Below are positions 22,248-29,812 of a stretch of DNA of 29,812 nt, in pieces. Source of the stretch: CAZJOD01 sp964547525 (GTDB lineage Bacteria; Bacillota; Clostridia; JAAYHZ01); assembly GCA_964547525.1 (NCBI GenBank), contig CAZJOD010000025.1, positions 1 to 29,812 of the forward strand, written 5' to 3'. Both the position numbers and the translations under genes were made by a program. A model generated the notes under the pieces. The model was not told where the DNA came from. It searched no databases and saw only the letters and a list, made by a program, of their open reading frames with translations. Position 1 is the stretch's first letter. Each line of letters begins with the position of its first letter.

Positions 22248-23036
22248 TCATACTCCTATTTCCAAAATAAAGTTAATTCTCTCGATATTTGTTGATTGAC
22301 CTGTTTTGTCGTCAATATTTATATGAACCGCATTAAATATAACACTACCTTTTTGAGGTAAAAATTTTGCAGGCACACCGGTTAAAAATCTGCTAATTGA
22401 CGATTCTCTTTCAGTACCTATAATTCCTTCATATGGTCCGGTCATTCCCACATCGGTAATAAACGCCGTACCAAACGGAAGTATTCTTTCGTCTGCTGTT
22501 TGTACGTGTGTATGAGTGCCGATTACCGCACTTACCCGACCATCAAAATGCCATGCAAAAGCACTTTTTTCCGAAGTTGCTTCTCCATGAAAATCAACTA
22601 TTATCGCTTTTGTCTTTTCCTTTATTTTCGGCAATTCAGTTTCACATGATTCAAAGGGACAGTTGCACGGTTGCATGTATACACGGCCTGAAAGATTAAG
22701 AACTCCCAATACTCCCTTTTTACCATCCAATATAAAACCGCCTTTACCGGGGCTATGGATACTGTAATTTGCCGGACGAGCTACATAGTTATCCGAATCT
22801 ATATAAAACAATACTTCTTCTCTTGCCCAAACATGGTTTCCCAACGTAATTCCATCAATACCCATTTCGTGTAATTCGTTTGCTATCCTGGCGTTTATCC
22901 CTTTTCCGGCGGCTGCATTTTCTCCGTTGGCAATACAGTAATCCCAGGTATATTCTTTTTTTAATATTTCCAAACCTTTTTGCACGGCTTGCATGCCTTG
23001 TTTGGCAAATATATCCCCTATGAATAGTACTTCCAT
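22248..23036 (-). CDS. ymdB: YmdB family metallophosphoesterase (cyclic nucleotide phosphodiesterase)
   Basis: YmdB (TIGR00282 type) hydrolyses 2',3'-cyclic and other cyclic nucleotides in B. subtilis and affects biofilm and motility choice. The 262-residue product shows the metal-binding set: GDIFAKQG (7-14), NGENAAAGKGI (about 37-47), GNHVW, VDFHGEATSEK and GTHTHVQTADERIL. Length and motifs fit without gaps. An AAAGGA box precedes the ATG. It lies directly downstream of rny, as in B. subtilis, but a terminator and a separate promoter lie between them, so the pair is probably not strictly co-transcribed here. pgeF follows without a gap. Confidence 0.94.
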   Translation of the reverse strand: MEVLFIGDIFAKQGMQAVQKGLEILKKEYTWDYCIANGENAAAGKGINARIANELHEMGIDGITLGNHVWAREEVLFYIDSDNYVARPANYSIHSPGKGGFILDGKKGVLGVLNLSGRVYMQPCNCPFESCETELPKIKEKTKAIIVDFHGEATSEKSAFAWHFDGRVSAVIGTHTHVQTADERILPFGTAFITDVGMTGPYEGIIGTERESSISRFLTGVPAKFLPQKGSVIFNAVHINIDDKTGQSTNIERINFILEIGV

Positions 23037-23063
23037 ATTAAATTCCTTTCAAATAATGCTTTT

Positions 23064-23091
23064 ATTATATCACATAGGGGATATCATGCAA
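23064..23091 (-). promoter_or_regulatory. Promoter of ymdB-pgeF
   Basis: On the minus strand TTGCAT (23086-23091) and TATAAT (23064-23069) are 16 bases apart with TGTGA before the -10. It matches the prfC promoter at 26 of 31 positions. The ymdB ATG lies about 20 bases after the expected start. Confidence 0.7.
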
Positions 23092-23176
23092 ATCATTTTA
23101 ACGATAGCTCGGTTTATAACTGTATTCACCTCTTTTTGTAGTGTAATCAAATATTAATATAATTGTTATATCAACA

Positions 23177-23213
23177 TCAAAAATGGCTATGGATTTAATT
23201 ATCCACAGCCATT
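23177..23213 (-). terminator. Terminator of rny
   Basis: AATGGCTATGGAT (23082 series: 23182-23194) pairs with ATCCACAGCCATT (23201-23213), 13 positions with one mismatch around TTAATT. On the minus strand TTTTTGA follows. It begins 15 bases after the rny stop codon. Confidence 0.8.
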
Positions 23214-23227
23214 AAAGTTGTCATAAA

Positions 23228-24793
23228 TTATTTTGCATAATCAACCGCTCTTGTTTCCCTAATTATGTTTACTTTGATTTGTCCCGGATACTCCAACTCA
23301 TTTTCAATTCGTTTTACGATTTCCCTGGATTTTATTATCAAATCATCGTCCGAAACTTCATCCGGTTTTACAATAATTCTGATTTCACGGCCTGCTTGAA
23401 TTGCATAAACCTTGTCTACACCATCAAACGAATCTGCAATTTCTTCAAGTTTTTCAATTCTTTTTATATACGCTTCAAGAGTTTCTCTTCTAGCTCCGGG
23501 TCGAGCCGCCGATATGGAATCGGCCGCTTGGATAAGTACTGCTTCAATACCGGTCGGTTCGCAGTCACCATGGTGGGCCATGACCGCATTAATTATTTTT
23601 TCATTTTCCTTATACTTCCTTAATATATCAGCACCGATGGTAACGTGTGAACCTTCCACTTCATGATCCACAGCTTTACCGATGTCATGCAATAAACCGG
23701 CCCTTTTCGCAGGCATTGTATCAATGCCCAATTCACCTGCCATAATGCCGGCCAGATGAGAAACTTCTATAGAGTGATTTAAAACACTTTGACCGTAACT
23801 GGTTCTATACCTTAGTTTTCCAATTAATTTTATTATATCCGGCGGTAATCCGTGAACACCGGTTTCAAACGTAGCTCTGTCGCCTTCATCCTTTATGATG
23901 GTCTCAATTTCCTTTTGTGCTTTGATAACCATCTCTTCAATTCTCGCCGGATGTATTCTACCGTCGATAATTAGTTTTTCCAATGCAATTCTGGCGACTT
24001 CTCTGCGTATAGGATCAAATCCTGACAAAATAACCGCTTCAGGAGTATCGTCTATTATAATGTCAATTCCTGTTAGCGTCTCTAATGTCCTGATGTTTCT
24101 ACCTTCCCTACCTATGATTCTTCCCTTCATTTCATCATTAGGTAAAGTTACCACGGAAACCGTAGTTTCCGATACATGGTCGGCCGCACATTTTTGTATT
24201 GCCGTGGATATAATGTCTTTCGCTTTTCTATCCGCTTCTTCTTTAGTTCTCTCTTCAATCTCTTTAATTAACATTGCCTTTTCATGTTTTACTTCATTTT
24301 CAAGAGAATTTAATAAAAATTGCTTTCCTTCGTCTATCGACAAACCGGAAATTCTTTCAAGCTCTTGTAGCTGTTTTCGTTCAATTTCTTCAATATTAAT
24401 TTTAGCTACATGTATCTCCTCTTCTCGCGTATCCAGGTCTTTAGATCTGTCCTCAAGATCGCTGATCTTTTTATCAATAGCTTCTTCTTTTTGTATCAGT
24501 CTTCTTTCCTGCCTTAAGAGTTCGCTTCTTCTCTCACGAACATCTTTGTCCAAATTCACCTTTGATTTATGAACCTCTTCTTTGGCCATCAAAAGAAATT
24601 CCCGTTTTCTACCTTCGGCTTGGCGTTCAGCCTCTTTAACAATCCTTTTAGACTCTTCCTCCGCACTACCGATCGCTTCTTCGGCAACTCTTCTTCTGTA
24701 TTCGATACCTTTTTTGTAAGCTATAATTGAAGCAAAAACTGCAATGATTAACCCTATTACAAAGCCAATTATATAATCTATTATATAAGCCAC
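23228..24793 (-). CDS. rny: Ribonuclease Y, membrane-anchored endoribonuclease
   Basis: RNase Y starts the decay of many mRNAs in Gram-positive bacteria. The 521-residue product has an N-terminal membrane helix (about 5-27), a long charged coiled coil (about 30-200), a KH RNA-binding domain (around 205-270, with GRIIGREGRNIRTLE) and an HD domain. The metal-binding pair is in AGLLHDIGKAVDHE, with HSIEVSHLAG before it. Length and order fit the family. The start is awkward: the only GTG in frame (24793) lies inside the AGGAGGTG ribosome binding site itself, while the codon at ideal distance (8 bases) is ATA at 24784; an in-frame stop lies just upstream. Either gives an intact membrane helix. It is a single-gene transcript with its own promoter and terminator. 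Confidence 0.95.
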   Translation of the reverse strand: MAYIIDYIIGFVIGLIIAVFASIIAYKKGIEYRRRVAEEAIGSAEEESKRIVKEAERQAEGRKREFLLMAKEEVHKSKVNLDKDVRERRSELLRQERRLIQKEEAIDKKISDLEDRSKDLDTREEEIHVAKINIEEIERKQLQELERISGLSIDEGKQFLLNSLENEVKHEKAMLIKEIEERTKEEADRKAKDIISTAIQKCAADHVSETTVSVVTLPNDEMKGRIIGREGRNIRTLETLTGIDIIIDDTPEAVILSGFDPIRREVARIALEKLIIDGRIHPARIEEMVIKAQKEIETIIKDEGDRATFETGVHGLPPDIIKLIGKLRYRTSYGQSVLNHSIEVSHLAGIMAGELGIDTMPAKRAGLLHDIGKAVDHEVEGSHVTIGADILRKYKENEKIINAVMAHHGDCEPTGIEAVLIQAADSISAARPGARRETLEAYIKRIEKLEEIADSFDGVDKVYAIQAGREIRIIVKPDEVSDDDLIIKSREIVKRIENELEYPGQIKVNIIRETRAVDYAK

Positions 24794-25140
24794 CTCCTAT
24801 TCAGTTGTCAATATACAGACAATCATTACTGTGTCAGTTTAATTGTAATAAATATGTTCATAGAATGTCAAGTTTTTTATAAGGCATTTTAAGCTTGTAC
24901 GTAAATAAAACCGGCTTATACTCAAAGTATTCTGATTATCAAACCGATCCGATTAACAATGTGATTTTATTGATTTATTCTATAAACAATATTAAAAATT
25001 TAACTGCAATAACTCACTTACTGTGAGTCGTAGTGTACCGGTCATTGAAAATACTTTAACTTTCACCAATAAATTTTACAACTCTTGTTAAATATTTGTT
25101 CGTTTATTACAATAAAATAAAGTTTATCAATTGAATCATA
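24794..25140. other. 347-base AT-rich gap between folD and rny
   Basis: It holds the rny promoter (24842-24871) and a 6-base hairpin, ACTCAC (25012-25017) with GTGAGT (25023-25028), which on the minus strand is followed by TTATTG, so it is at best a weak folD terminator. No ORF with a ribosome binding site or known RNA was seen in the rest. Confidence 0.5.
24842..24871 (-). promoter_or_regulatory. Promoter of rny
   Basis: On the minus strand a perfect TTGACA (24866-24871) and TACAAT (24842-24847) are 18 bases apart. The start would be near 24835, about 40 bases before the coding region. Confidence 0.65.
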
Positions 25141-25986
25141 CTATTGTTTCCGTGCCGCTTCAACTGTATTTTTAAGCAGCATGGTTATAGTCATAGGTCC
25201 TACACCGTTAGGTACGGGAGTTATTGCTGCAGCTACATTTTTTACATTCTCAAAATCAACATCCCCTGTTAATTTCCCGTTATCCATACGATTAATACCA
25301 ACATCTATAACTACAGCACCTTGCTTTACCATATCTTCCGTTATAAAGTGTGCTCTGCCTACGGCTGCAACCAATATATCGGCTCTTTTGGTCACTTCTT
25401 TTAAATTGCCGGTTTTACTGTGACAAATGGTAACGGTACCGTTTTCTTTTAATAACATAACGGCTAAAGGTTTGCCGACAATGTTACTCCTTCCTAACAC
25501 AACACATTCTTTCCCTGCAGGTGCAATCCCGGATAATTTGATCAATTCCATAACTCCGGCCGGTGTGCAGGGTAAGTATGTGGGCGAACCGGTAAATAAT
25601 TTCCCTATATTATACGGGTGAAAACAGTCTACATCCTTTTTTGGGTCAATAGCCGATATTATTTTTTGTTCGTCCATATGTGAAGGTAAAGGTAATTGAA
25701 CCAAAATACCATGAACCGCTCGATCTTCGTTCAATTGTCCTATCATATCCAATAAGTCGGTCTCTTTAGTGGTGGAATCTAAAAAATATTGGAATGAATG
25801 TATTCCGGTTTGTTCGCAAGCTTTTTTCTTATTGTTCACATACACTTTTGAAGCCGGATCGTCACCCACCAAAATAACAGCTAGTCCGGGTGTTATACCC
25901 TTGTTTACCAATTCATCGACTTCTTTTTTCAGTTCTTCTCTTATAGAAACGGAAAGATCTTTTCCGTTTAATATTTGTGCACTCAT
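25141..25986 (-). CDS. folD: Bifunctional methylenetetrahydrofolate dehydrogenase/cyclohydrolase
   Basis: FolD interconverts 5,10-methylene-, methenyl- and 10-formyl-tetrahydrofolate with NADP. The 281-residue product has the catalytic YVNNK (Tyr49, Lys53), VQLPLPSHM (about 97-105), DVDCFHPYNIGKL, PCTPAGVMELI, the dinucleotide-binding VLGRSNIVGKPLAVMLL and the C-terminal PVPNGVGPMTITMLLKNT. Length is typical. AAAGGTAAG precedes the ATG. It follows ftsK after 105 AT-rich bases without a strong promoter, so it may be the last gene of the aldo/keto reductase-ftsK transcript. In acetogenic or purine-degrading clostridia it supplies one-carbon flux, but no other Wood-Ljungdahl gene lies here. Confidence 0.97.
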   Translation of the reverse strand: MSAQILNGKDLSVSIREELKKEVDELVNKGITPGLAVILVGDDPASKVYVNNKKKACEQTGIHSFQYFLDSTTKETDLLDMIGQLNEDRAVHGILVQLPLPSHMDEQKIISAIDPKKDVDCFHPYNIGKLFTGSPTYLPCTPAGVMELIKLSGIAPAGKECVVLGRSNIVGKPLAVMLLKENGTVTICHSKTGNLKEVTKRADILVAAVGRAHFITEDMVKQGAVVIDVGINRMDNGKLTGDVDFENVKNVAAAITPVPNGVGPMTITMLLKNTVEAARKQ

Positions 25987-26091
25987 TTTCTTACCTTTCT
26001 ACTTTTTTATCATATATTGTATTTTAAATTTACAAATACAGCTTAACAAGTCTAATATCTGTATATCTAAGTTTTTTAAGCCATTAAAATA

Positions 26092-28626
26092 TTATCTAAT
26101 ATCTTTATATTTATTATTACCGAATATTCCCGATTGCATATCATTTACCGAAAGCATTTCGTCACGCATCTTCATCTCATACCATTCGTCTTTTGAAATT
26201 AAAACCTGTCTTGGTTTAGAGCCCTCATATCCGCCTATAATACCTCTCTCCTCCATTTGATCTATAATTCTTCCGGCTCTGGCGTATCCTATGGATAATT
26301 TTCGTTGTACATATGATGTGGAAGCCTGACCTTGAGCAACAACCAATTCAATAGCTTCATTCAATAATTCATCAGCTTCTTTTGCATCACTGTCAGGAGA
26401 AATGGATATAGTGTCTTTATCTATTTTTTCCATTATATCTTCATTGTATGAAGCCGGAGCTTTAGATTTTACAAATTCTACTGTTTTCGCCACTTCTTCC
26501 GAACTTACATACGTGCCTTGAATCCTAATCGGTACATTTTCTCCTAAAGGATGAAACAGCATATCACCCTTACCAAGAAGCTTTTCAGCTCCACCCTTGT
26601 CTAAAATGGTTCTGGAGTCTTGAGGACTGGACACAGCGAAAGAAATTCTTGACGGTATGTTTGCTTTTATTACCCCGGTAATAACATTGACCGAAGGTCT
26701 TTGTGTTGCAATAACCAAATGCATACCCGCAGCTCTTGCCATTTGCGCCAACCTTTGAATACTGTCTTCAACTTCATTTTTAGCAACGGTCATTAGATCC
26801 GCCAACTCATCTATTATAATTAGGATCTGAGGCATCTTCTCCGCAGTACCTTCTTTAGTAACCAATTCGTTATAGCTTTCTATATCTACCACTTTATTAG
26901 AATAAAACAGGTTGTATCTGTCCAACATTTCTTGTACCACCCAATGTAGTGCTCCTGCGGCTTTTTTCGGATCGGTTACAACAGGAATCAACAAGTGGGG
27001 AATACCGTTGTATCTTGAAAGCTCAACCATTTTAGGATCTATCATCAACAATCTGACTTCATCGGGAGACGCCTTGAATAATATACTCATAATCAAACTG
27101 TTAATACATACGCTTTTACCTGACCCTGTCGCTCCGGCTACTAATAGATGTGGCATTTTTGATATATCGGCCACAATAGTATTTCCTATTATATCCTTAC
27201 CTAAGGCCATAACCATTTTACCGGGATGTCTGATAAATTCGGGTGATGTAATCAATTCTTTAAAATATACGGGTGTAACTTTGTTTTTAGGTATCTCGAT
27301 GCCTATAGCGTCTTTACCCGGAATAGGAGCTTCAACCCTTATGGATCTGGCAGCTAAATTAAGTGCTATATCATCAGCCAAATCTACAAATCTTTTAGCT
27401 CTCACACCGGTTTCCGGCTTAAGTTCATATCGAATGACAGCCGGACCTTTGGTAATCATCGAAACTGTAGCTTCAACTCCGAAACTGTTTAAAGTATCTA
27501 TCAATTTTGTAGCCTGTTGTATGGTAACATCTTTTTCATCTTTATCCTTTTTTATAGGAGGAGGATCCATGAGCAAAGACGCCTTGGGATATTCGTATTG
27601 GTAAAACTTTTCTTCGGCGTTTTCTGACAACTGCTTATTTAAATCTTTTTGTTCTTTTGGTGTTAGTTTTATATCAATATTTGCAGGCTCTTTTCGCTCT
27701 TTCGGAATACGTTTTTCTTCTTTTACAGGTTCCTGTTCCGGTTCATCCGGTTCTGCAAATTGAATTCCGGGCTCAGGGTCCTGTTCATCTTCAGGTTCAT
27801 CATACGCAGGATTTTTAAGGCTATCCAAAATATTGATATCAAATATTCTTTTCTTATGATCTTGCTTTTTATCGTTTTCTTTTATATTGAAGCCTTCTAA
27901 TTTCGGTTCAGGTTTTTCATCTACATGGATGCTATTTTCCATTTTACATTTAATAGCTTGTATAGGCTTGGTAAACCCTCTTTTAACCAAGCCGAATATA
28001 ATCTGTAAAAATTCACTTACTGACATATTCGTAATATAGATTACAGTAATTAAAAGAAAAGCTGTTAGTATAACTATAGTACCTAATATCTGAAATATTG
28101 ATATTAACGGCATGGCTAATAAAGCACCTACCGCACCCCCACCTGCCAGTCTTGTACCGTTACTGAAAAACCTGTTTATTTTGTTACCGAAAGACATATT
28201 TATAAATTCATCCACATGAGAAGCATAATATGCAGTCTGTGTCATTGCAGAAATTAAAATGACAAATAATACAAAAAGCAGTAGCCCTGAGCCTTTTATA
28301 TTTTTTTTCTTAGAAAACAGCATACCGATTCCATACATTATTATTATTATCGGAAGCAAAACCGACGGCCAACCGAACAATCCGCCTAATAACATGGCCA
28401 CAAGATCACCAAACGGCCCTACCTTTTCTTGTATGTATAATCCTACAAAAAGTAAAATACCGGTCGTCAGAATAAGGACTCCTGCAATATCTTTGTTTTT
28501 CATTGCGTTTTTCTTTTTTGACTCAGTCTTCTCAGCTTTATTTACGCCGTCTTTTGCTACTTTTAAATGTTCCGGGTGTTTTTTAATTTTTTGTTTTCCT
28601 TTATGCATGTTTTTCTTAGTAGCCAA
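26092..28626 (-). CDS. ftsK: DNA translocase FtsK/SpoIIIE
   Basis: This septal ATPase pumps DNA so that chromosomes clear the division or sporulation septum. From the TTG at 28626 it is 844 residues. A basic N-terminus is followed by membrane helices at about 47-66, 76-98, 114-132 and 172-198. An acidic Pro/Glu linker (about 230-340) precedes the motor: Walker A VAGATGSGKSV (496-506), Walker B QILIIIDELADLM (about 599-611), ATQRPSVNVITGVIKANIPSRISF. The gamma winged helix for KOPS-type recognition (QASTSYVQRKLSIGYARAGRIIDQME) is near the end. The frame also opens at 28644, but that TTG overlaps the GGAGG ribosome binding site. An ATG-TAA pair lies between GGAGG and the chosen start. It follows the aldo/keto reductase gene by 21 bases. 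Confidence 0.95.
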   Translation of the reverse strand: MATKKNMHKGKQKIKKHPEHLKVAKDGVNKAEKTESKKKNAMKNKDIAGVLILTTGILLFVGLYIQEKVGPFGDLVAMLLGGLFGWPSVLLPIIIIMYGIGMLFSKKKNIKGSGLLLFVLFVILISAMTQTAYYASHVDEFINMSFGNKINRFFSNGTRLAGGGAVGALLAMPLISIFQILGTIVILTAFLLITVIYITNMSVSEFLQIIFGLVKRGFTKPIQAIKCKMENSIHVDEKPEPKLEGFNIKENDKKQDHKKRIFDINILDSLKNPAYDEPEDEQDPEPGIQFAEPDEPEQEPVKEEKRIPKERKEPANIDIKLTPKEQKDLNKQLSENAEEKFYQYEYPKASLLMDPPPIKKDKDEKDVTIQQATKLIDTLNSFGVEATVSMITKGPAVIRYELKPETGVRAKRFVDLADDIALNLAARSIRVEAPIPGKDAIGIEIPKNKVTPVYFKELITSPEFIRHPGKMVMALGKDIIGNTIVADISKMPHLLVAGATGSGKSVCINSLIMSILFKASPDEVRLLMIDPKMVELSRYNGIPHLLIPVVTDPKKAAGALHWVVQEMLDRYNLFYSNKVVDIESYNELVTKEGTAEKMPQILIIIDELADLMTVAKNEVEDSIQRLAQMARAAGMHLVIATQRPSVNVITGVIKANIPSRISFAVSSPQDSRTILDKGGAEKLLGKGDMLFHPLGENVPIRIQGTYVSSEEVAKTVEFVKSKAPASYNEDIMEKIDKDTISISPDSDAKEADELLNEAIELVVAQGQASTSYVQRKLSIGYARAGRIIDQMEERGIIGGYEGSKPRQVLISKDEWYEMKMRDEMLSVNDMQSGIFGNNKYKDIR

Positions 28627-28647
28627 TTTATTACATACCTCCAAAAT

Positions 28648-29583
28648 CTATTTAGCTCCCCAAGTTCTCGGGTCGGTTACATCTCGGGGAAAATCGGAAA
28701 AAACTTCAAACAACTCTTCGGTTAACTTGTTCGGTAAAGACAGGGACTCAATTAAATCAATATTTTGCTTTATTTGTGAAACGGTCTCACAACCTAAAAC
28801 CAGTCCCGTGACCCCGGCCATATCTCGTATGAAAACCGTTGCCAATTGAGCAATACTTATTTTTTCACGTTGAGATATTTCATTGAGCTTTTCTATATAT
28901 GGAGCGGCCTTTGTCAGATTTTTAGTTAATTCTTCCGGTTTTAAAAACATAAGACCCTGTAAAAAAACGCTCCTTATAAATACAATCAGACCCTTTTGCT
29001 TTAAATCGTTTAGAACACCATTGGTTATAAGCTGCAGATCAAAAATGCTCATTGGTACTTGAACCGCTTCTATAACAGGATATTGCATAATCGTGTCAAA
29101 ATCGTCCGTAGCATAAAGTGATATACCGGCTATTCCTATTTTTCCTTCGCTTTTTAAAAATTCCAAAGCTTCCAATGCAGCTTTACCACCGATTTTTAAT
29201 TCATCATAACTGTGCAATAACAATATTGGTATTTTATCTACTTTCAAACGCTCTGCCGAAAGCTTAACGGAATCTATGCAATATTCATAGACCTCTTTTT
29301 GCTTCATATAATGTTTTAAACCTGATATTTTCGTTACAATATAAGGTTTTTTATAATTTTTACAATTTTCCAAGTATTCTCCGATAATGTTTTCTGATTC
29401 ACCATATGCCATGGCCGTATCTAAGGTGTTAATTCCCCCTGATAAAGCTGTTCTCAATATATCAAACCTTGATTTAACGTCAGGTAGTCCCTTTTTATTT
29501 GCAATGCCGTAATTTATTCCAAGCTGTACGGTACCTAAAATTAATTTGGATATTTCCATGTCTTTTATTTTTACATATTGCAT
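28648..29583 (-). CDS. Aldo/keto reductase
   Basis: This is a cytoplasmic NAD(P)H-dependent oxidoreductase of the TIM-barrel AKR superfamily. From the ATG at 29583 it has 312 residues and a full catalytic tetrad: Asp55 and Tyr60 in NTLDTAMAYGESE, Lys85 in YIVTKISG and His124 in ILLLHSYDEL. The frame runs 20 codons further to a TTG, but that TTG lies inside the -35 box and AAGGAG stands 7 bases before the chosen ATG. The later part (GIAGISLYATDDFDTIMQYPVIEAVQVPMSIFD) fits the group related to polysaccharide-biosynthesis or pyridoxal-type reductases; the substrate cannot be set. It is the first gene of a transcript with ftsK. Confidence 0.92.
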   Translation of the reverse strand: MQYVKIKDMEISKLILGTVQLGINYGIANKKGLPDVKSRFDILRTALSGGINTLDTAMAYGESENIIGEYLENCKNYKKPYIVTKISGLKHYMKQKEVYEYCIDSVKLSAERLKVDKIPILLLHSYDELKIGGKAALEALEFLKSEGKIGIAGISLYATDDFDTIMQYPVIEAVQVPMSIFDLQLITNGVLNDLKQKGLIVFIRSVFLQGLMFLKPEELTKNLTKAAPYIEKLNEISQREKISIAQLATVFIRDMAGVTGLVLGCETVSQIKQNIDLIESLSLPNKLTEELFEVFSDFPRDVTDPRTWGAK

Positions 29584-29614
29584 AAACGAACTCCTTGATA
29601 CATGATATGAACCT

Positions 29615-29643
29615 ATTATATCACACCCGGAAAAAGGTGCCAA
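29615..29643 (-). promoter_or_regulatory. Promoter of the aldo/keto reductase-ftsK transcript
   Basis: On the minus strand TTGGCA (29638-29643) and TATAAT (29615-29620) are 17 bases apart, with TGTGA before the -10 as in the prfC and ymdB promoters. The start would be near 29608. Confidence 0.75.
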
Positions 29644-29701
29644 CTTTTATCAAGGTCAAATATTTTACATTATAAAGACAAAAAAAATATCTGTACTTAT
29701 A

Positions 29702-29812
29702 GGCGTACATTTTTAAAATCAAGTTTTAAAAATGTATCCTATTTATTAAGGCCCACGGCCGCATCGAGCGTCCACGGGCCGGCGTACATTTTTAAAATCA
29801 AGTTTTAAAAAT
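29702..29812. repeat. Composite repeat: AT palindrome, GC hairpin, AT palindrome (cut by window end)
   Basis: A 32-base unit starting GGCGTACATTTTTAAAATC occurs twice, at 29702-29733 and 29781-29812, 79 bases apart. The first contains a perfect palindrome, ACATTTTTAAAA and TTTTAAAAATGT around TCAAG (29707-29735). Between the two units lies a GC-rich block, GGCCCACGGCCGCATCGAGC followed by GTCCACGGGCC (29750-29780), whose ends GGCCC and GGGCC can pair. A diverged copy lies at 1223-1297. The array probably continues beyond the window. No coding frame is seen. Confidence 0.75.

Noticed and set aside
23895..24572. A 225-codon + strand open frame opposite rny
   Set aside because: It is a serine-rich translation of the complement of the charged coiled-coil coding region, with no family motif and no ribosome binding site; the opposite strand encodes a textbook RNase Y.
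25769..26260. A 163-codon + strand open frame spanning the folD start and the ftsK end
   Set aside because: It crosses two well supported minus-strand genes and their gap, and has no recognisable domain.
26912..27604. A 230-codon + strand open frame opposite ftsK
   Set aside because: It mirrors the conserved FtsK motor region in the opposite frame; its composition reflects codon bias on the real strand.

Overview
This 29.8 kb window is AT-rich chromosomal DNA from a low-GC Gram-positive bacterium. It is most likely an anaerobic member of the Clostridia. The evidence is strong AGGAGG-type ribosome binding sites, TTGACA/TATAAT promoters often with an extended TGn -10, and families typical of Firmicutes: RNase Y, YmdB, YerC, DUF1836 and a CD3324-type protein. 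The genus cannot be fixed from the sequence. No rRNA, tRNA, CRISPR array, integrase or intact transposase was seen.

Left part (1-7.5 kb) is accessory in character. It has a small secreted Cys-rich protein gene broken by one in-frame stop, a self-operator TetR regulator, two palindromic REP-like elements in opposite orientation, and a CD3324-type DNA-binding protein behind a long leader. That leader carries two tiny ORFs and competing hairpins. Then come a YihY/BrkB membrane protein, a large exported two-metalloprotease-domain protein whose M28 domain has lost its catalytic Glu pair, a DUF1836 regulator and an SGNH hydrolase.

Middle and right part (7.5-29.6 kb) is housekeeping. Release factor 3 lies on the + strand and meets a long minus-strand operon at a bidirectional terminator (9211-9242). 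That operon starts from a promoter at 19661-19689 and reads lspA, rluD, tcdA, a P-loop ATPase, yerC, secA, folC, a membrane TPR protein and a heparinase-like toroid protein, with overlaps or gaps under 50 bases. It joins protein export and lipoprotein maturation with RNA modification and folate metabolism. Upstream are ymdB-pgeF-solute-binding lipoprotein (promoter 23064-23091, terminator 19690-19728), then rny alone (promoter 24842-24871, terminator 23182-23213), then aldo/keto reductase-ftsK-folD (promoter 29615-29643).

A repeat made of an AT-rich palindrome and a GC-rich hairpin ends the window (29702-29812). A diverged copy lies at 1223-1297. The points most worth a second look are the two-ORF attenuator-like leader of the CD3324-type gene, the pseudo-M28/HExxH fusion, the interrupted Cys-rich gene and the two repeat families. 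Several start codons are placed downstream of the longest open frame because a proper ribosome binding site points there. No complete novel defence or mobile system was identified.
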